Below are positions 52,822-61,021 of a DNA stretch of 64,000 nt, piece after piece. The notes under the pieces are model-generated. The model was not told the DNA's origin. It made no database searches and saw only the letters and a program-made list of their open reading frames with translations. Source of the stretch: JAJFKB01 sp965230515 (GTDB lineage Bacteria > Pseudomonadota > Gammaproteobacteria > Pseudomonadales > IMCC2047); contig OZ246007.1 of NCBI GenBank assembly GCA_965230515.1, positions 1,116,001 to 1,180,000 of the forward strand. The letters run 5' to 3'. Numbering within the stretch: position 1 is the stretch's first letter; each line of letters opens with the position of its first letter. Made by a program: the position numbers and the translations under genes.

Positions 52822-55816
52822 CCACTGACTGTAGCTCGATCACTGGAGGGTTAGGCAGATCCGGTTCGGATTTACGAACGATATCGGTCACCCATTGTGG
52901 ATAGATGCGATACAACAGCCTTGTTTGCACTTCAATTGGATAGCGCACATTTTCCGGCAACTGAAACACCTCATCGCGATAGCCATCTGCCGGAATTCGT
53001 GTATCACTGAGCAATTTGGCGTAGCGCCAGAACAGCAGACCTACAGGTTTTCCCTGCTCATCGCCAAACTCTTTCATAAATACCCGCGCTTTAGCATCCA
53101 GATTACCCTGTTCATCCAGAGTCCCTGAACTCAATATTTGCCTGCCGGTCGCATCGGTCACTTTAACCTCAAGCCAGAACTGTCGGAAATCCGCTACACC
53201 GGTGGGTAACGCATGCCCCGCACCTTTGTTGATAACTCTTACTCTCAGTCTGCTGTCATCCATCAGCTGCTGCTCTACCTCTCCGGCTGTGCGCAACAGA
53301 TCGATGGTCATCTGTTCCAGTTCTTTATTACGCAGCCCGACCAGATGGTGATTTGCTCCTGTAAACTGATGTGTCACCACGTTCTTTTTAAGGGGGCCTC
53401 TCAGGGTGGAGCGTCCTTCGATGTCTTCACCAATTCTGGCAACATCTGCATGCATGTGACAATCAATACATGTTCTATGTTTGACCGGATCATCAGGACT
53501 GTTAAAGGAGGATTGCTCCCACTCGTTATAGGTATCGACAATTAACGCACCACTGCCTGGCGCAAATTCATTATGACAGGTTTTACAGAGTTGCGGATCC
53601 GTGTAGAAAGGCTGGGAATAGGAGCGCTTATGCACTTCCGGTTTTGCATTGATCAAGCGGCTGGAAAGCCATTGCATAAGATCCGACTTCAGATCATCCT
53701 CTCCTACGTAGCGTTCCCGATCCTTCAGGTTTACGCGAAACGCAGCGTTACCACCGGCATCTTCGATACTGGTAATCCGGTGACAGAACAGACACCCGGT
53801 ACCCTCATCCAGATCGGGTTCTTTTTGTTCCAGCGCCTGGTAAAGCGAAGCGCCATTTTTTTCAAACATATGCCCCGTTGCGGCAAGATCCAGCTTACCG
53901 CTCATTAGATTCTGTGGCGCATGGCAACCCAAACACCAACTTTTAAAAGACTCACCTTCCGTCTCACCGGCCAGATCCAACAGTGCTTTAAAATAGGGGT
54001 TTGATTCACCCATCAATCGGTGATTGGAGTCAGCCCACTGGTCATACATCTCCTGATGGCATTCAGCACAGGAGGCTGAATTACGCCATTGTGCGGGATG
54101 CGTTAACGACTGCCCCTCCAGCCGTAACCAGGTACCGGTATAGGGCAGGTTATGCGGCAAGGTCACCATTGCCAAAAGGTCGGTCATGGCATCATTCACT
54201 TGTTGAGGTGGCTCTGCGGGGTCTACCTGAACAGCGCCGTCCCTGTCATCTTCGCCCAGACCGCCCTGGGTTTTCTGAATGATGGTTATCAGATCTGAAA
54301 CAGGATTCCCGCTGACCATGTGTTGCAAGCCAGGGTGGCCTGAGCGAGCATCCTGCTTCTTGTCCTGGGCATGCTCCTCAACCAGATAACGGTTGTAAAA
54401 ATTAAAGCCGTCCAGATGGCAGCTATTACAACTCATCCAGAAATCACCCGCTATCGGATGTTTCTGATCGGCATCCGTACGTGCGGAATGAAACTGCGCC
54501 CGCCCTCTCTGTACCGCATTATCAGGCACCTGCGAGGTACTCACCCATTGCTCTTGCTTTAGTTTTACGCGATCAAAGGGATGATCGCCCCCCCGATCAA
54601 ACAGACTGATGGTTTGGTCAACTGCGTTCTGAACCCAGACCTGATTGTCTTCCAACAACAAACCTCTTGGATTACGCCCCGGTACATGTCGATAGATCTG
54701 AGTTGCTTTCGCACCGCCCTGCTGTTTGCGGCGCCGATGTCTCTTTTTACTTTTCTTGCCTGAACGCGAACGATCAAACACCAGCAGATCGTCCGACCCT
54801 GCCAGCGTGATATACACTTTTGCCCCCGACGCTGAAAACTCGGCATCATGGGGATTGGAAATAATACGGGTGCGGCTGTTGTTATCCACGATAGTAATAT
54901 TTTTAAACAGCTGTTTACGCTGATCAACCAACTCCCGCTCTTTACCGGGCGTCAGCTCCAAAAGCGAAACAGCCGGAAAAACCGTCGACTGAAACTGGAA
55001 CTCATGATCAAAATTCCACAGTACATGGGGCAACCAGGCCTCTTTTCCGTCCGGACTGATAGCAATATCATCAAGCAATCTCGGCCGCCCCTGTGATTCA
55101 AACTCATCCGGCAGCTGTACTTCGTTGAGCTTGATGGTTTTTATTAACCGTGTGGGTTTAGTTGCGCCAGCGCTGACATCAAACAGGGAAACCTCTCCAG
55201 TCATCGCATGACTAACCAGCAAACGACCATCATCGGTCAGCGCCAGGCCACGGGGTGTTTCACCTGTTCTAATACGCTCGACAATCTGCTTTCCCTCAAT
55301 CGCTACCAGCTCTCCCTGCTCGGACAGGCTCACCCAAAAACGCTTGCGGTCGGGCTGATAAACCACTCCAAAAGGTCGTTTACCAACTTTCAAAACCTCT
55401 GCAACCCGCCATTTATCAAGATCGACGATCACAACCGCATCACTCAAATAATCGGTTGCCACTAATACCTGCCCCGATGAGTCTATTGCCAATCGGCGTA
55501 TATCTGAACCGATCTGGAGCTCTTGATGCTCCACGACATTCCCTGTTTCGTCACGCATAACCCGCGTAATTGAGCCCTGCCACAGGTTGGCGCTGAACAT
55601 AATCCGCTTATCAACCGACCATTGAAGGCTGGAACTTTCCTGGGACGCCCACGAAACACTGGCCAGCGGCAAACACAGCAAGAGGAAAAAAAGTGATGCA
55701 CAGGAAAAAGCCGAACACCGTCTGCGCGTAATGGAAGACGAGGGCTTGGAGTACAGGATGCGGCTTTTGACAGCGGCGAATATGCAGGTAAATGTTACCA
55801 GCGACCAATCATTCAT
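52745..55816 (-). CDS. Beta-propeller / hexaheme cytochrome c fusion
   Basis: About 1023 residues. The ATG at 55816 is taken; the open frame begins at a GTG at 55861 and the exact start is uncertain because the signal peptide (TRRRCSAFSCASLFFLLLCL...SWAS) sits about 30 residues in. The first half is a YVTN/WD-like propeller (repeats such as GQVLVATDYLSDAVVIVDLDKW, GRLLVSHAMTGEVSLFD and ISPDGKEAWLPH) interrupted by a polybasic loop. The second half has six CxxCH motifs: CNSCH 54416-54430, CAECH 54056-54070, CLGCH 53921-53935, CLFCH 53780-53794, CKTCH 53573-53587 and CIDCH 53456-53470. The last five resemble cytochrome c554-type proteins. Periplasmic or exported electron carrier; partner likely the upstream b561 protein. 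Confidence 0.85.
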   Translation of the reverse strand: MNDWSLVTFTCIFAAVKSRILYSKPSSSITRRRCSAFSCASLFFLLLCLPLASVSWASQESSSLQWSVDKRIMFSANLWQGSITRVMRDETGNVVEHQELQIGSDIRRLAIDSSGQVLVATDYLSDAVVIVDLDKWRVAEVLKVGKRPFGVVYQPDRKRFWVSLSEQGELVAIEGKQIVERIRTGETPRGLALTDDGRLLVSHAMTGEVSLFDVSAGATKPTRLIKTIKLNEVQLPDEFESQGRPRLLDDIAISPDGKEAWLPHVLWNFDHEFQFQSTVFPAVSLLELTPGKERELVDQRKQLFKNITIVDNNSRTRIISNPHDAEFSASGAKVYITLAGSDDLLVFDRSRSGKKSKKRHRRRKQQGGAKATQIYRHVPGRNPRGLLLEDNQVWVQNAVDQTISLFDRGGDHPFDRVKLKQEQWVSTSQVPDNAVQRGRAQFHSARTDADQKHPIAGDFWMSCNSCHLDGFNFYNRYLVEEHAQDKKQDARSGHPGLQHMVSGNPVSDLITIIQKTQGGLGEDDRDGAVQVDPAEPPQQVNDAMTDLLAMVTLPHNLPYTGTWLRLEGQSLTHPAQWRNSASCAECHQEMYDQWADSNHRLMGESNPYFKALLDLAGETEGESFKSWCLGCHAPQNLMSGKLDLAATGHMFEKNGASLYQALEQKEPDLDEGTGCLFCHRITSIEDAGGNAAFRVNLKDRERYVGEDDLKSDLMQWLSSRLINAKPEVHKRSYSQPFYTDPQLCKTCHNEFAPGSGALIVDTYNEWEQSSFNSPDDPVKHRTCIDCHMHADVARIGEDIEGRSTLRGPLKKNVVTHQFTGANHHLVGLRNKELEQMTIDLLRTAGEVEQQLMDDSRLRVRVINKGAGHALPTGVADFRQFWLEVKVTDATGRQILSSGTLDEQGNLDAKARVFMKEFGDEQGKPVGLLFWRYAKLLSDTRIPADGYRDEVFQLPENVRYPIEVQTRLLYRIYPQWVTDIVRKSEPDLPNPPVIELQSVVSRFASGPSPQALNALLSPRTDRLH

Positions 55817-55902
55817 AATGAATTCAGCAATGCTCCATGAAGCGTCCAAATTTCGTCGCACATTTGAACACTGGGGACATCCTATTTCAACCGGATATGC
55901 AG

Positions 55903-56394
55903 CTAACTCCGCTTAAAAATACGTAATACGGAAAATCGCCAGGCATGTCGAACCATTAGCGGTCCCATCAACAGGCCGCTAAGCCAGTGAATATCACTAA
56001 CCCAAATACTCAGCGTATTGCCGGTAGCGCCCCAAAAGGCAAGGATCACGCCGCTCAGGAAACAGACACTGAGCAGCCAGTCCATCAGTTGTCCTGTCAC
56101 TCTCAGAAACGGCTTTTCACTGGTTTTTAACAGACGCCTGTGGCTTAGCCAGAACAAACCAGTGGTCAGAGGGAAAATAATCAACCCTGCCGCTACATGC
56201 AGGATCAGCGACCAGCGGAATACCGGCCATGTCGCCGGAACCCTGTCCCATAGCACCAAACCGGTGAAAAACAGTAGCAACAGCATCCATTCCGCCATAC
56301 GATGATGGTAAGTCAGCCAATCCAGATAACGAGCTACCAAACCATTCAATGATGATCGGTTATCTAGCGCTATGTTGGCGTGACGTAAGGACAT
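55903..56394 (-). CDS. Cytochrome b561-like membrane protein
   Basis: 163 residues from the ATG at 56394 (a GTG at 56406 is possible). Four membrane helices (about 32-48, 60-80, 104-124, 130-148) with candidate heme-ligand His residues in LTYHHRMAEW, SLILHVAAGL, VSDIHWLSG and MVRHAWRF, as in diheme b-type cytochromes of the b561/Ni-Fe-hydrogenase type. It could pass quinol electrons across the inner membrane to the multiheme protein encoded just downstream. A Fur-like box lies 36-54 bp upstream of the first possible start. Confidence 0.82.
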   Translation of the reverse strand: MSLRHANIALDNRSSLNGLVARYLDWLTYHHRMAEWMLLLLFFTGLVLWDRVPATWPVFRWSLILHVAAGLIIFPLTTGLFWLSHRRLLKTSEKPFLRVTGQLMDWLLSVCFLSGVILAFWGATGNTLSIWVSDIHWLSGLLMGPLMVRHAWRFSVLRIFKRS

Positions 56395-56441
56395 GAAGCG
56401 ATCCACTAAGCTGTTAAAATCTTAATGAGAATTATAAAGAC

Positions 56442-56460
56442 AATGAGAATCGCTATCAAT
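56442..56460. promoter_or_regulatory. Fur-like box upstream of the b561/multiheme pair
   Basis: AATGAGAATCGCTATCAAT matches 15 of 19 positions of the perfect Fur box at 34192-34210. AATGAGAAT starts are common in natural Fur sites. Confidence 0.6.
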
Positions 56461-56619
56461 TGCAATACCGAAAGCACTGCACTTTTTCTGACCTGAATCA
56501 ATTCAAAGCATGTTTAATCAAAGCATCGAGGCTGGCGAGGAGCGCAATCATCGGTATAAATGGCCCGAATTGCAGAGCATGTGTAAAACCATGTCTGCAA
56601 TTCTGATCCGGTTTATCTG

Positions 56620-58626
56620 CTAGCGAGGAGTCAACCGAACCCTGTTCGCCATGACCGGTGCATAGCCACTTCCGGTAATGGAAAGCACGCCATCGCCATC
56701 AGAGTCTGTCACCTTGAGGTCTTCCAGCCGGTTTTCTCCGGTGTCACCATCTGGCTCAGCTAATTGAAGTGCGCCATTGACTGTAATTTTAAACCAGTCA
56801 ACATAGCGTTTCGCCAGGTGACGCAACTCCAGAGCCGGCTCATGCTGCCCCTCCTGGTTCGCCAAATGAAGCATCACTTTACGCAGCGCACCTGACGTAG
56901 CAGCTGCCGTCCATGGCGTGTACTCTGCGGGCTGACCCGGCTGATCTGACCAGGTTCCCAAATCTGCATCATAACGATGTTTTTCAACGGCCAGATAGAT
57001 CTTCTTCGCAGCATCAAGGTAGGCTTTCGATTCCGTCGCCAGGCCCGCCGCAATCAGCCCTCGAATTACCGCAAATTGTGTTGCCAGCGATTGATCCCCG
57101 CTGGCTTTATGACCGATTCTGATTGAATCATAAACTAACCCTTCCGGGCCAACAGCCTGCTTAAGCAAAAAGTCAGCCTGCGCTTTTATCAGACTCAACG
57201 CCCGCTTGCCATCGGCAGTTTTCAGATTGATGTCGCCACCTTCACCAGCTGAATAGCCCACTGGCAAAGCATCCCGCGCACGCTGAAAAATAGAAAGCGC
57301 AACGATGGCATAGGCTGCATCAAAACTGGTCACCTGGCTACCCTGCTTGCCGCCATCATAGTGATCAACGAATGTGCCCGCCTTACCGTTAAAATGCAGA
57401 GCATCGATGTTTTGAAAGAGCAGATTACTCAGGTTGGAGGATAACGAAAAGGCATCACGACCGGATTTATCATTTTGAGAATTGGCATCCCTGTTTACTT
57501 CCGGTGCCGAGGCAAAGGGTTCACCGTCAAACACAGCCATAAAGGCAGGGTTTTGTGCGCTGTTTTTTTCGCGCTGATCCGTAAAAGCAAAAAATTCGCT
57601 AGTTGGCCAAAGCAGCATCCAGGTATCACGTAAAGTGGAACGGCCATCAATCACTTTCAGCTCGCCCAAGGCATTGACACCATTGCTTTTCTCCTCATTT
57701 ACAGCCACCTGGTGAGCAAACCAGACCGGATTTTTCTTTGCGTTGTAGTCGGGGGTAAATTTAGCACCCAACTGACGGCCATCGTAACCAAGACGATCCT
57801 GCAAAATGAGCATTTTATCCAGGGAAATTTCAGTCAGCAGCATACCCTGAAACCCGTCCGCCGCGGAAACACCCAACCGGTATTTTCCACTCCTGTCCAT
57901 GATTGATGAATCCGCTTCCAACTCCTCGTCTGTTGCTGCCTCATGCATGCCGCCCAGAAAATCCTGAGACCACATCACCTCTTTAAGTAGTATGCCACCC
58001 ACAACAGCCGGATTAATCTTCCTGGAAAAGCTGGCTCTATCCCAAACCATATTTTTATAATCACCAAAATAGTGATTGACCCGTGTCTTCTGAGTCAACG
58101 ATCGACCCCTGGCATTAATGACCTCGATCTCCTCTCCCCTGGCGCTGCCACTATCCAGCTCACTTAATTTGGGCAAACCCGATTGATAGGGCAATGAGAT
58201 TGGATAGAGATTTTTTGGTATCTCGTTAGCAGGAAAACCAACCGCTACAGCTAACTCGCTGATTCGTTTATTGAGCGCCTCTATTCCATCACCGGAACCA
58301 TGCTGTGGACCATTAACCAGATGCGGGCCCATCTGCGATTGGTAATTCAGCGCGTACATTGCCTCTTCGGAATACTCATAACTTTCAATTCCGGCGGTAT
58401 AATCAAAAGCTGTTGGCTTGTTTACAGCATTTGGATCCAACACATCAAGATCCAGCCCCAACGCTTCCGCCAGCGGCTCACCGGACAATTCAAATTCGGT
58501 ATAAGCCAGAAAAGTACCTGCCGGATCATGGCTGGCGTCCAGAATTTTAACCTGAGCGTCACCCGCCACCGCAATGGCCGGGAAAATGATCGCTGTCGCA
58601 TACAGGTTTTTTATAAAAGACTTCAT
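56620..58626 (-). CDS. Large secreted protein of unknown function
   Basis: 668 residues from the ATG at 58626, preferred over 58647 because GGAG precedes it by six bases and the signal peptide (MKSFIKNLYATAIIFPAIAVAG) then begins at once. I do not recognise the first 380 residues. The C-terminal third (about 410-640) has helical repeats with QVTSFDAAYAIVALSIFQRA, ADFLLKQAVG, SLATQFAVIRGLIAAGLATES, AYLDAAKKIYLAVEKHRYD and YTPWTAAATSGALRKVMLHLA, suggestive of an alpha/alpha-toroid as in six-hairpin enzymes. No CxxCH or catalytic signature is seen. A strong Fur box lies 182 bp upstream, and the Fur-linked b561/multiheme pair follows. Confidence 0.75.
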   Translation of the reverse strand: MKSFIKNLYATAIIFPAIAVAGDAQVKILDASHDPAGTFLAYTEFELSGEPLAEALGLDLDVLDPNAVNKPTAFDYTAGIESYEYSEEAMYALNYQSQMGPHLVNGPQHGSGDGIEALNKRISELAVAVGFPANEIPKNLYPISLPYQSGLPKLSELDSGSARGEEIEVINARGRSLTQKTRVNHYFGDYKNMVWDRASFSRKINPAVVGGILLKEVMWSQDFLGGMHEAATDEELEADSSIMDRSGKYRLGVSAADGFQGMLLTEISLDKMLILQDRLGYDGRQLGAKFTPDYNAKKNPVWFAHQVAVNEEKSNGVNALGELKVIDGRSTLRDTWMLLWPTSEFFAFTDQREKNSAQNPAFMAVFDGEPFASAPEVNRDANSQNDKSGRDAFSLSSNLSNLLFQNIDALHFNGKAGTFVDHYDGGKQGSQVTSFDAAYAIVALSIFQRARDALPVGYSAGEGGDINLKTADGKRALSLIKAQADFLLKQAVGPEGLVYDSIRIGHKASGDQSLATQFAVIRGLIAAGLATESKAYLDAAKKIYLAVEKHRYDADLGTWSDQPGQPAEYTPWTAAATSGALRKVMLHLANQEGQHEPALELRHLAKRYVDWFKITVNGALQLAEPDGDTGENRLEDLKVTDSDGDGVLSITGSGYAPVMANRVRLTPR

Positions 58627-58807
58627 GAAATCTCCATTTTTAATCATTCAATTTTTATTCTTCCACGAATCAGGATGGACAGATAGACTGCCCTTATCTG
58701 TGCTACAACAAATTTCAAGTAGATCCTGTTGCGAAGAACGCACTATTAGCACATGAGTTGAGTGACCAATTTTAACGCTAACGGCACACACCAATTCAGA
58801 CCACGCG

Positions 58808-58826
58808 AATGATAATGATTATCGTT
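58808..58826. promoter_or_regulatory. Fur box
   Basis: AATGATAATGATTATCGTT matches 17 of 19 positions of the perfect Fur box at 34192-34210. It could control the large secreted-protein gene on the minus strand, a plus-strand transcript, or both. Confidence 0.82.
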
Positions 58827-58894
58827 TACAATATCAACTATTTTTACCGCCCTAAATTAACCGCACAGATAAGCTGCGGCTTATCTGGTTTTTT
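58827..58894 (+). ncRNA. Candidate Fur-regulated small RNA
   Basis: A possible -10 box TACAAT (58827-58832) directly follows the Fur box, and a perfect 9-bp stem with U6 ends the unit at 58894. The RNA would be about 55-65 bases, with an unpaired U/C/A-rich 5' part. The position of a Fur box over the promoter and a terminator with no coding frame resembles RyhB/PrrF-type genes. No -35 box is obvious and no homology is claimed. Confidence 0.35.
58866..58894 (+). terminator. Orphan plus-strand intrinsic terminator
   Basis: CAGATAAGC (58866-58874), loop TGCG, GCTTATCTG (58879-58887), then G and six Ts (58889-58894). The minus strand lacks a U tract, so it works on plus-strand transcripts only. 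Confidence 0.75.
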
Positions 58895-58947
58895 CAGAAA
58901 AGTATTTGCGTGCATATTTGCCTAATGATTAGGTAAAGCAGCAGACA

Positions 58948-59316
58948 TCACTTTCGAAGTGCATCAACTAAATGAATGATATTCGCGGGACTACTTAACC
59001 AAAATGCATTTATAGATGGATCTAAAGGCTCTATTTCGGGTCTGATTGCACACCCCTTTTGCTTCAAATAGCTGGCAGCTGCACTTGGATCATCGGTGTT
59101 GATTTCGAGCCAGACTTCAGCCTGACTAAGCCCTGTGCATTTATCAATCCACAATTTAATCGTTCCGAACTCAAAGACTGCGCTCGAGTTTTCCGCCTGC
59201 TCATTCCCCAATCGCTCAAAACCCAATACATCCTGATAAAAGGCAACCGTCTGCTCAAATTCATGCTCGGGGACTTTAATCGCTATATTGTTTCCCGCTT
59301 TGAACGAAGGCTTCAT
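58948..59316 (-). CDS. VOC (glyoxalase/bleomycin-resistance) superfamily protein
   Basis: 122 residues with the paired beta-alpha-beta-beta-beta modules of the VOC fold: FEQTVAFYQDVLGFERLGNEQ in the first half and AEVWLEINTDDPSAAASYLKQKGCAI in the second, ending NIIHLVDALRK. Candidate metal ligands are incomplete (a Glu in WLEINT, a His in NIIHLVD). Substrate unknown; it may be a dioxygenase-like, epimerase-like or binding protein. It stands alone on the minus strand next to the OMP gene. Confidence 0.83.
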   Translation of the reverse strand: MKPSFKAGNNIAIKVPEHEFEQTVAFYQDVLGFERLGNEQAENSSAVFEFGTIKLWIDKCTGLSQAEVWLEINTDDPSAAASYLKQKGCAIRPEIEPLDPSINAFWLSSPANIIHLVDALRK

Positions 59317-59357
59317 TAGGCCGATTTATACCCGTTTCCAAGGCCTGTTAACGAGCC

Positions 59358-59972
59358 TTAGTATTTAACCTCAAAAGACAAGCCAAAGGTTTGCGCTTCC
59401 AAATCATCGGCATTAGCATCAGTCCACTGTAACCTGAGCGCAAAACGGTCACTCAGCTGATATCGCGCACCCAAGCCATAAAGCATACCTCCCTCATGTT
59501 CTGAAGAAGACAGGCTTAAGCCACCTGAAGATGGACTGAACCCTCCGGACATACGCCGATCAACATCAAAGTAGGCATAGCCCAGCAGCACGAACAGATT
59601 CAAACTGTCGTTGGCGGGATAAGAGAGCAATGTGCTCAGTGAAAGACGCTTTGCGTCTACCTCTTCTGTATCGTTGGGCGACACAATATAGACAATATCC
59701 GAATTTAACCGATAAGTTTCCTCGACCTTTCCAAAATCGGCATAACCCAGTTCCAGGGCAACATGTTTGGATACTTGAAAGCCGAGATATATCTCAGCAA
59801 ATTGCGCACTGTCTTCGAGTTTCTGTCCGGGCTGCAACGCGATATCGCGAATGGTTTCTCCTTCGTAATCAGCCTGGCCATACCCCACGCCCAGATAAAG
59901 ATTCGACTCGGATGCGACTACCGATTGCGCCATGGCGGCTGCTAAAAACAGAGGTATGATTACTCGTTTCAT
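59358..59972 (-). CDS. Small outer-membrane beta-barrel protein
   Basis: 204 residues with a signal peptide (about 1-20, ending VVAS) and an eight-stranded OmpA/OmpW-like barrel pattern: SNLYLGVGYGQADYEG, AEIYLGFQVSKHVALELGYADFG, LFVLLGYAYFDVD, YGLGARYQLSDRFALRLQW and a terminal FGLSFEVKY. Probably an outer-membrane porin-like or structural protein (opacity-family type). GAAGGAG precedes the start. Role unknown. Confidence 0.84.
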   Translation of the reverse strand: MKRVIIPLFLAAAMAQSVVASESNLYLGVGYGQADYEGETIRDIALQPGQKLEDSAQFAEIYLGFQVSKHVALELGYADFGKVEETYRLNSDIVYIVSPNDTEEVDAKRLSLSTLLSYPANDSLNLFVLLGYAYFDVDRRMSGGFSPSSGGLSLSSSEHEGGMLYGLGARYQLSDRFALRLQWTDANADDLEAQTFGLSFEVKY

Positions 59973-60038
59973 TTAAAACTCCTTCTTTAAACTGTCAATC
60001 GGCAATATCCAATCAACTTAAACGGGCCTATGAGCCGG

Positions 60039-61013
60039 TTAACTCTCTACATCTGACTGATCGATAACTTTGGCTCGCAACTCACTTGGTGAAATGCCGA
60101 ATCTCTCTCTGAAAACACGGCTAAAATGTGCGGAATCGTTAAAGCCACGGCGAAAAGAAATTTCACTAACCCTGAGCTTGGTCATTGAAGGATCCAAAAG
60201 ATCCTCGCGGGTGGCCTTTAACCGTCGTTCACGTATCCATTTACCCACTGTGGTACCTGAATTCTGGAACAGGCTATGTAAATAACGCGTGGAAATGCCA
60301 TTGGCATCGGCGATTTTCTCCGGTGTTACTGCACAATCACAATAATGCTCTTCCATGTAGGCTAAAATCCGTCGAAACAGCGCAGACTGCTGCGATACCT
60401 GTGGATTGTTGCCCTGCAGGTTGGAACGGATAACTGCGGCGGCCAGCTCCAGGAAGCTTTCCGCCAGGGTGTACTGCTCAGTTTCACTCAACTCCTCTGC
60501 ACCCAGAATAAGTGCCTTTAACATATCGGTGACGATCGATACCAGACCACCACCCTGCAGCAGTTGCGCATGAAAATCACACTCCTCCTTACTGAGGATC
60601 CGCTCGTGAAACACGTGATGAGGAATTCGCAGAATCAACCGTCTGGCATGCTCTGGATACTCAATGGAATAGGGTAAACCACCTGCCATAACGGCCAAAT
60701 CACCGGGGCCTTGACTGAACTCGGTATCGCCCTGACTTACCAATGCGGTCCCTTCAAGCTGAGTCGTTAAAAAGTAATCGTCAACCGCATCCTGAATAAT
60801 ATCTTCCGGTAAACGATGCACTGTGAGCGGCTCTGTCACAATATCACAAACGCTCAGCTTGCCAAGCGGCAACTGCTTATAGCTTCCGCTATCCGCATTG
60901 GATATATGAGGCCTGGTGTCGTCGGCTACAAAGGACGCATGGTAGACTTCGCCCTGTTGTTGAGCTGCGCTTGAATCTTTTCTAACTGTAGAAGGTTTCT
61001 TGACTGCCGCCAT
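60039..61013 (-). CDS. AraC family transcriptional regulator
   Basis: 324 residues from the ATG at 61013; an in-frame TTG at 61031 would overlap the coxE-like gene. The N-terminal 200 residues resemble the AraC-binding-like (FeaR type) sensor domain (LEGTALVSQGDTEFSQGPGDLAVMAGG). The C-terminal 100 residues are the double helix-turn-helix (YCDCAVTPEKIADANGISTRYLHSLF and SEISFRRGFNDSAHFSRVFRERFGISPSELR). Last gene of a run with coxE-like and moxR-like genes. The likely target is the molybdenum-hydroxylase locus; the effector is unknown. Confidence 0.9.
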   Translation of the reverse strand: MAAVKKPSTVRKDSSAAQQQGEVYHASFVADDTRPHISNADSGSYKQLPLGKLSVCDIVTEPLTVHRLPEDIIQDAVDDYFLTTQLEGTALVSQGDTEFSQGPGDLAVMAGGLPYSIEYPEHARRLILRIPHHVFHERILSKEECDFHAQLLQGGGLVSIVTDMLKALILGAEELSETEQYTLAESFLELAAAVIRSNLQGNNPQVSQQSALFRRILAYMEEHYCDCAVTPEKIADANGISTRYLHSLFQNSGTTVGKWIRERRLKATREDLLDPSMTKLRVSEISFRRGFNDSAHFSRVFRERFGISPSELRAKVIDQSDVES

Positions 61014-61021
61014 ATCGTTCT

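Larger units (their letters stand above)
58627..58947. other. 321-bp intergenic region with Fur box and orphan plus-strand terminator
   Basis: No protein-coding gene seen. Holds the Fur box at 58808-58826 and an intrinsic terminator on the plus strand at 58866-58894, with no plus-strand gene upstream. A short palindrome CCTAATGATTAGG lies at 58921-58933. Confidence 0.7.

Noticed and set aside
58921..58933. Palindrome CCTAATGATTAGG near the VOC gene end
   Set aside because: One-base centre cannot form an RNA hairpin, and no known operator of this form fits.
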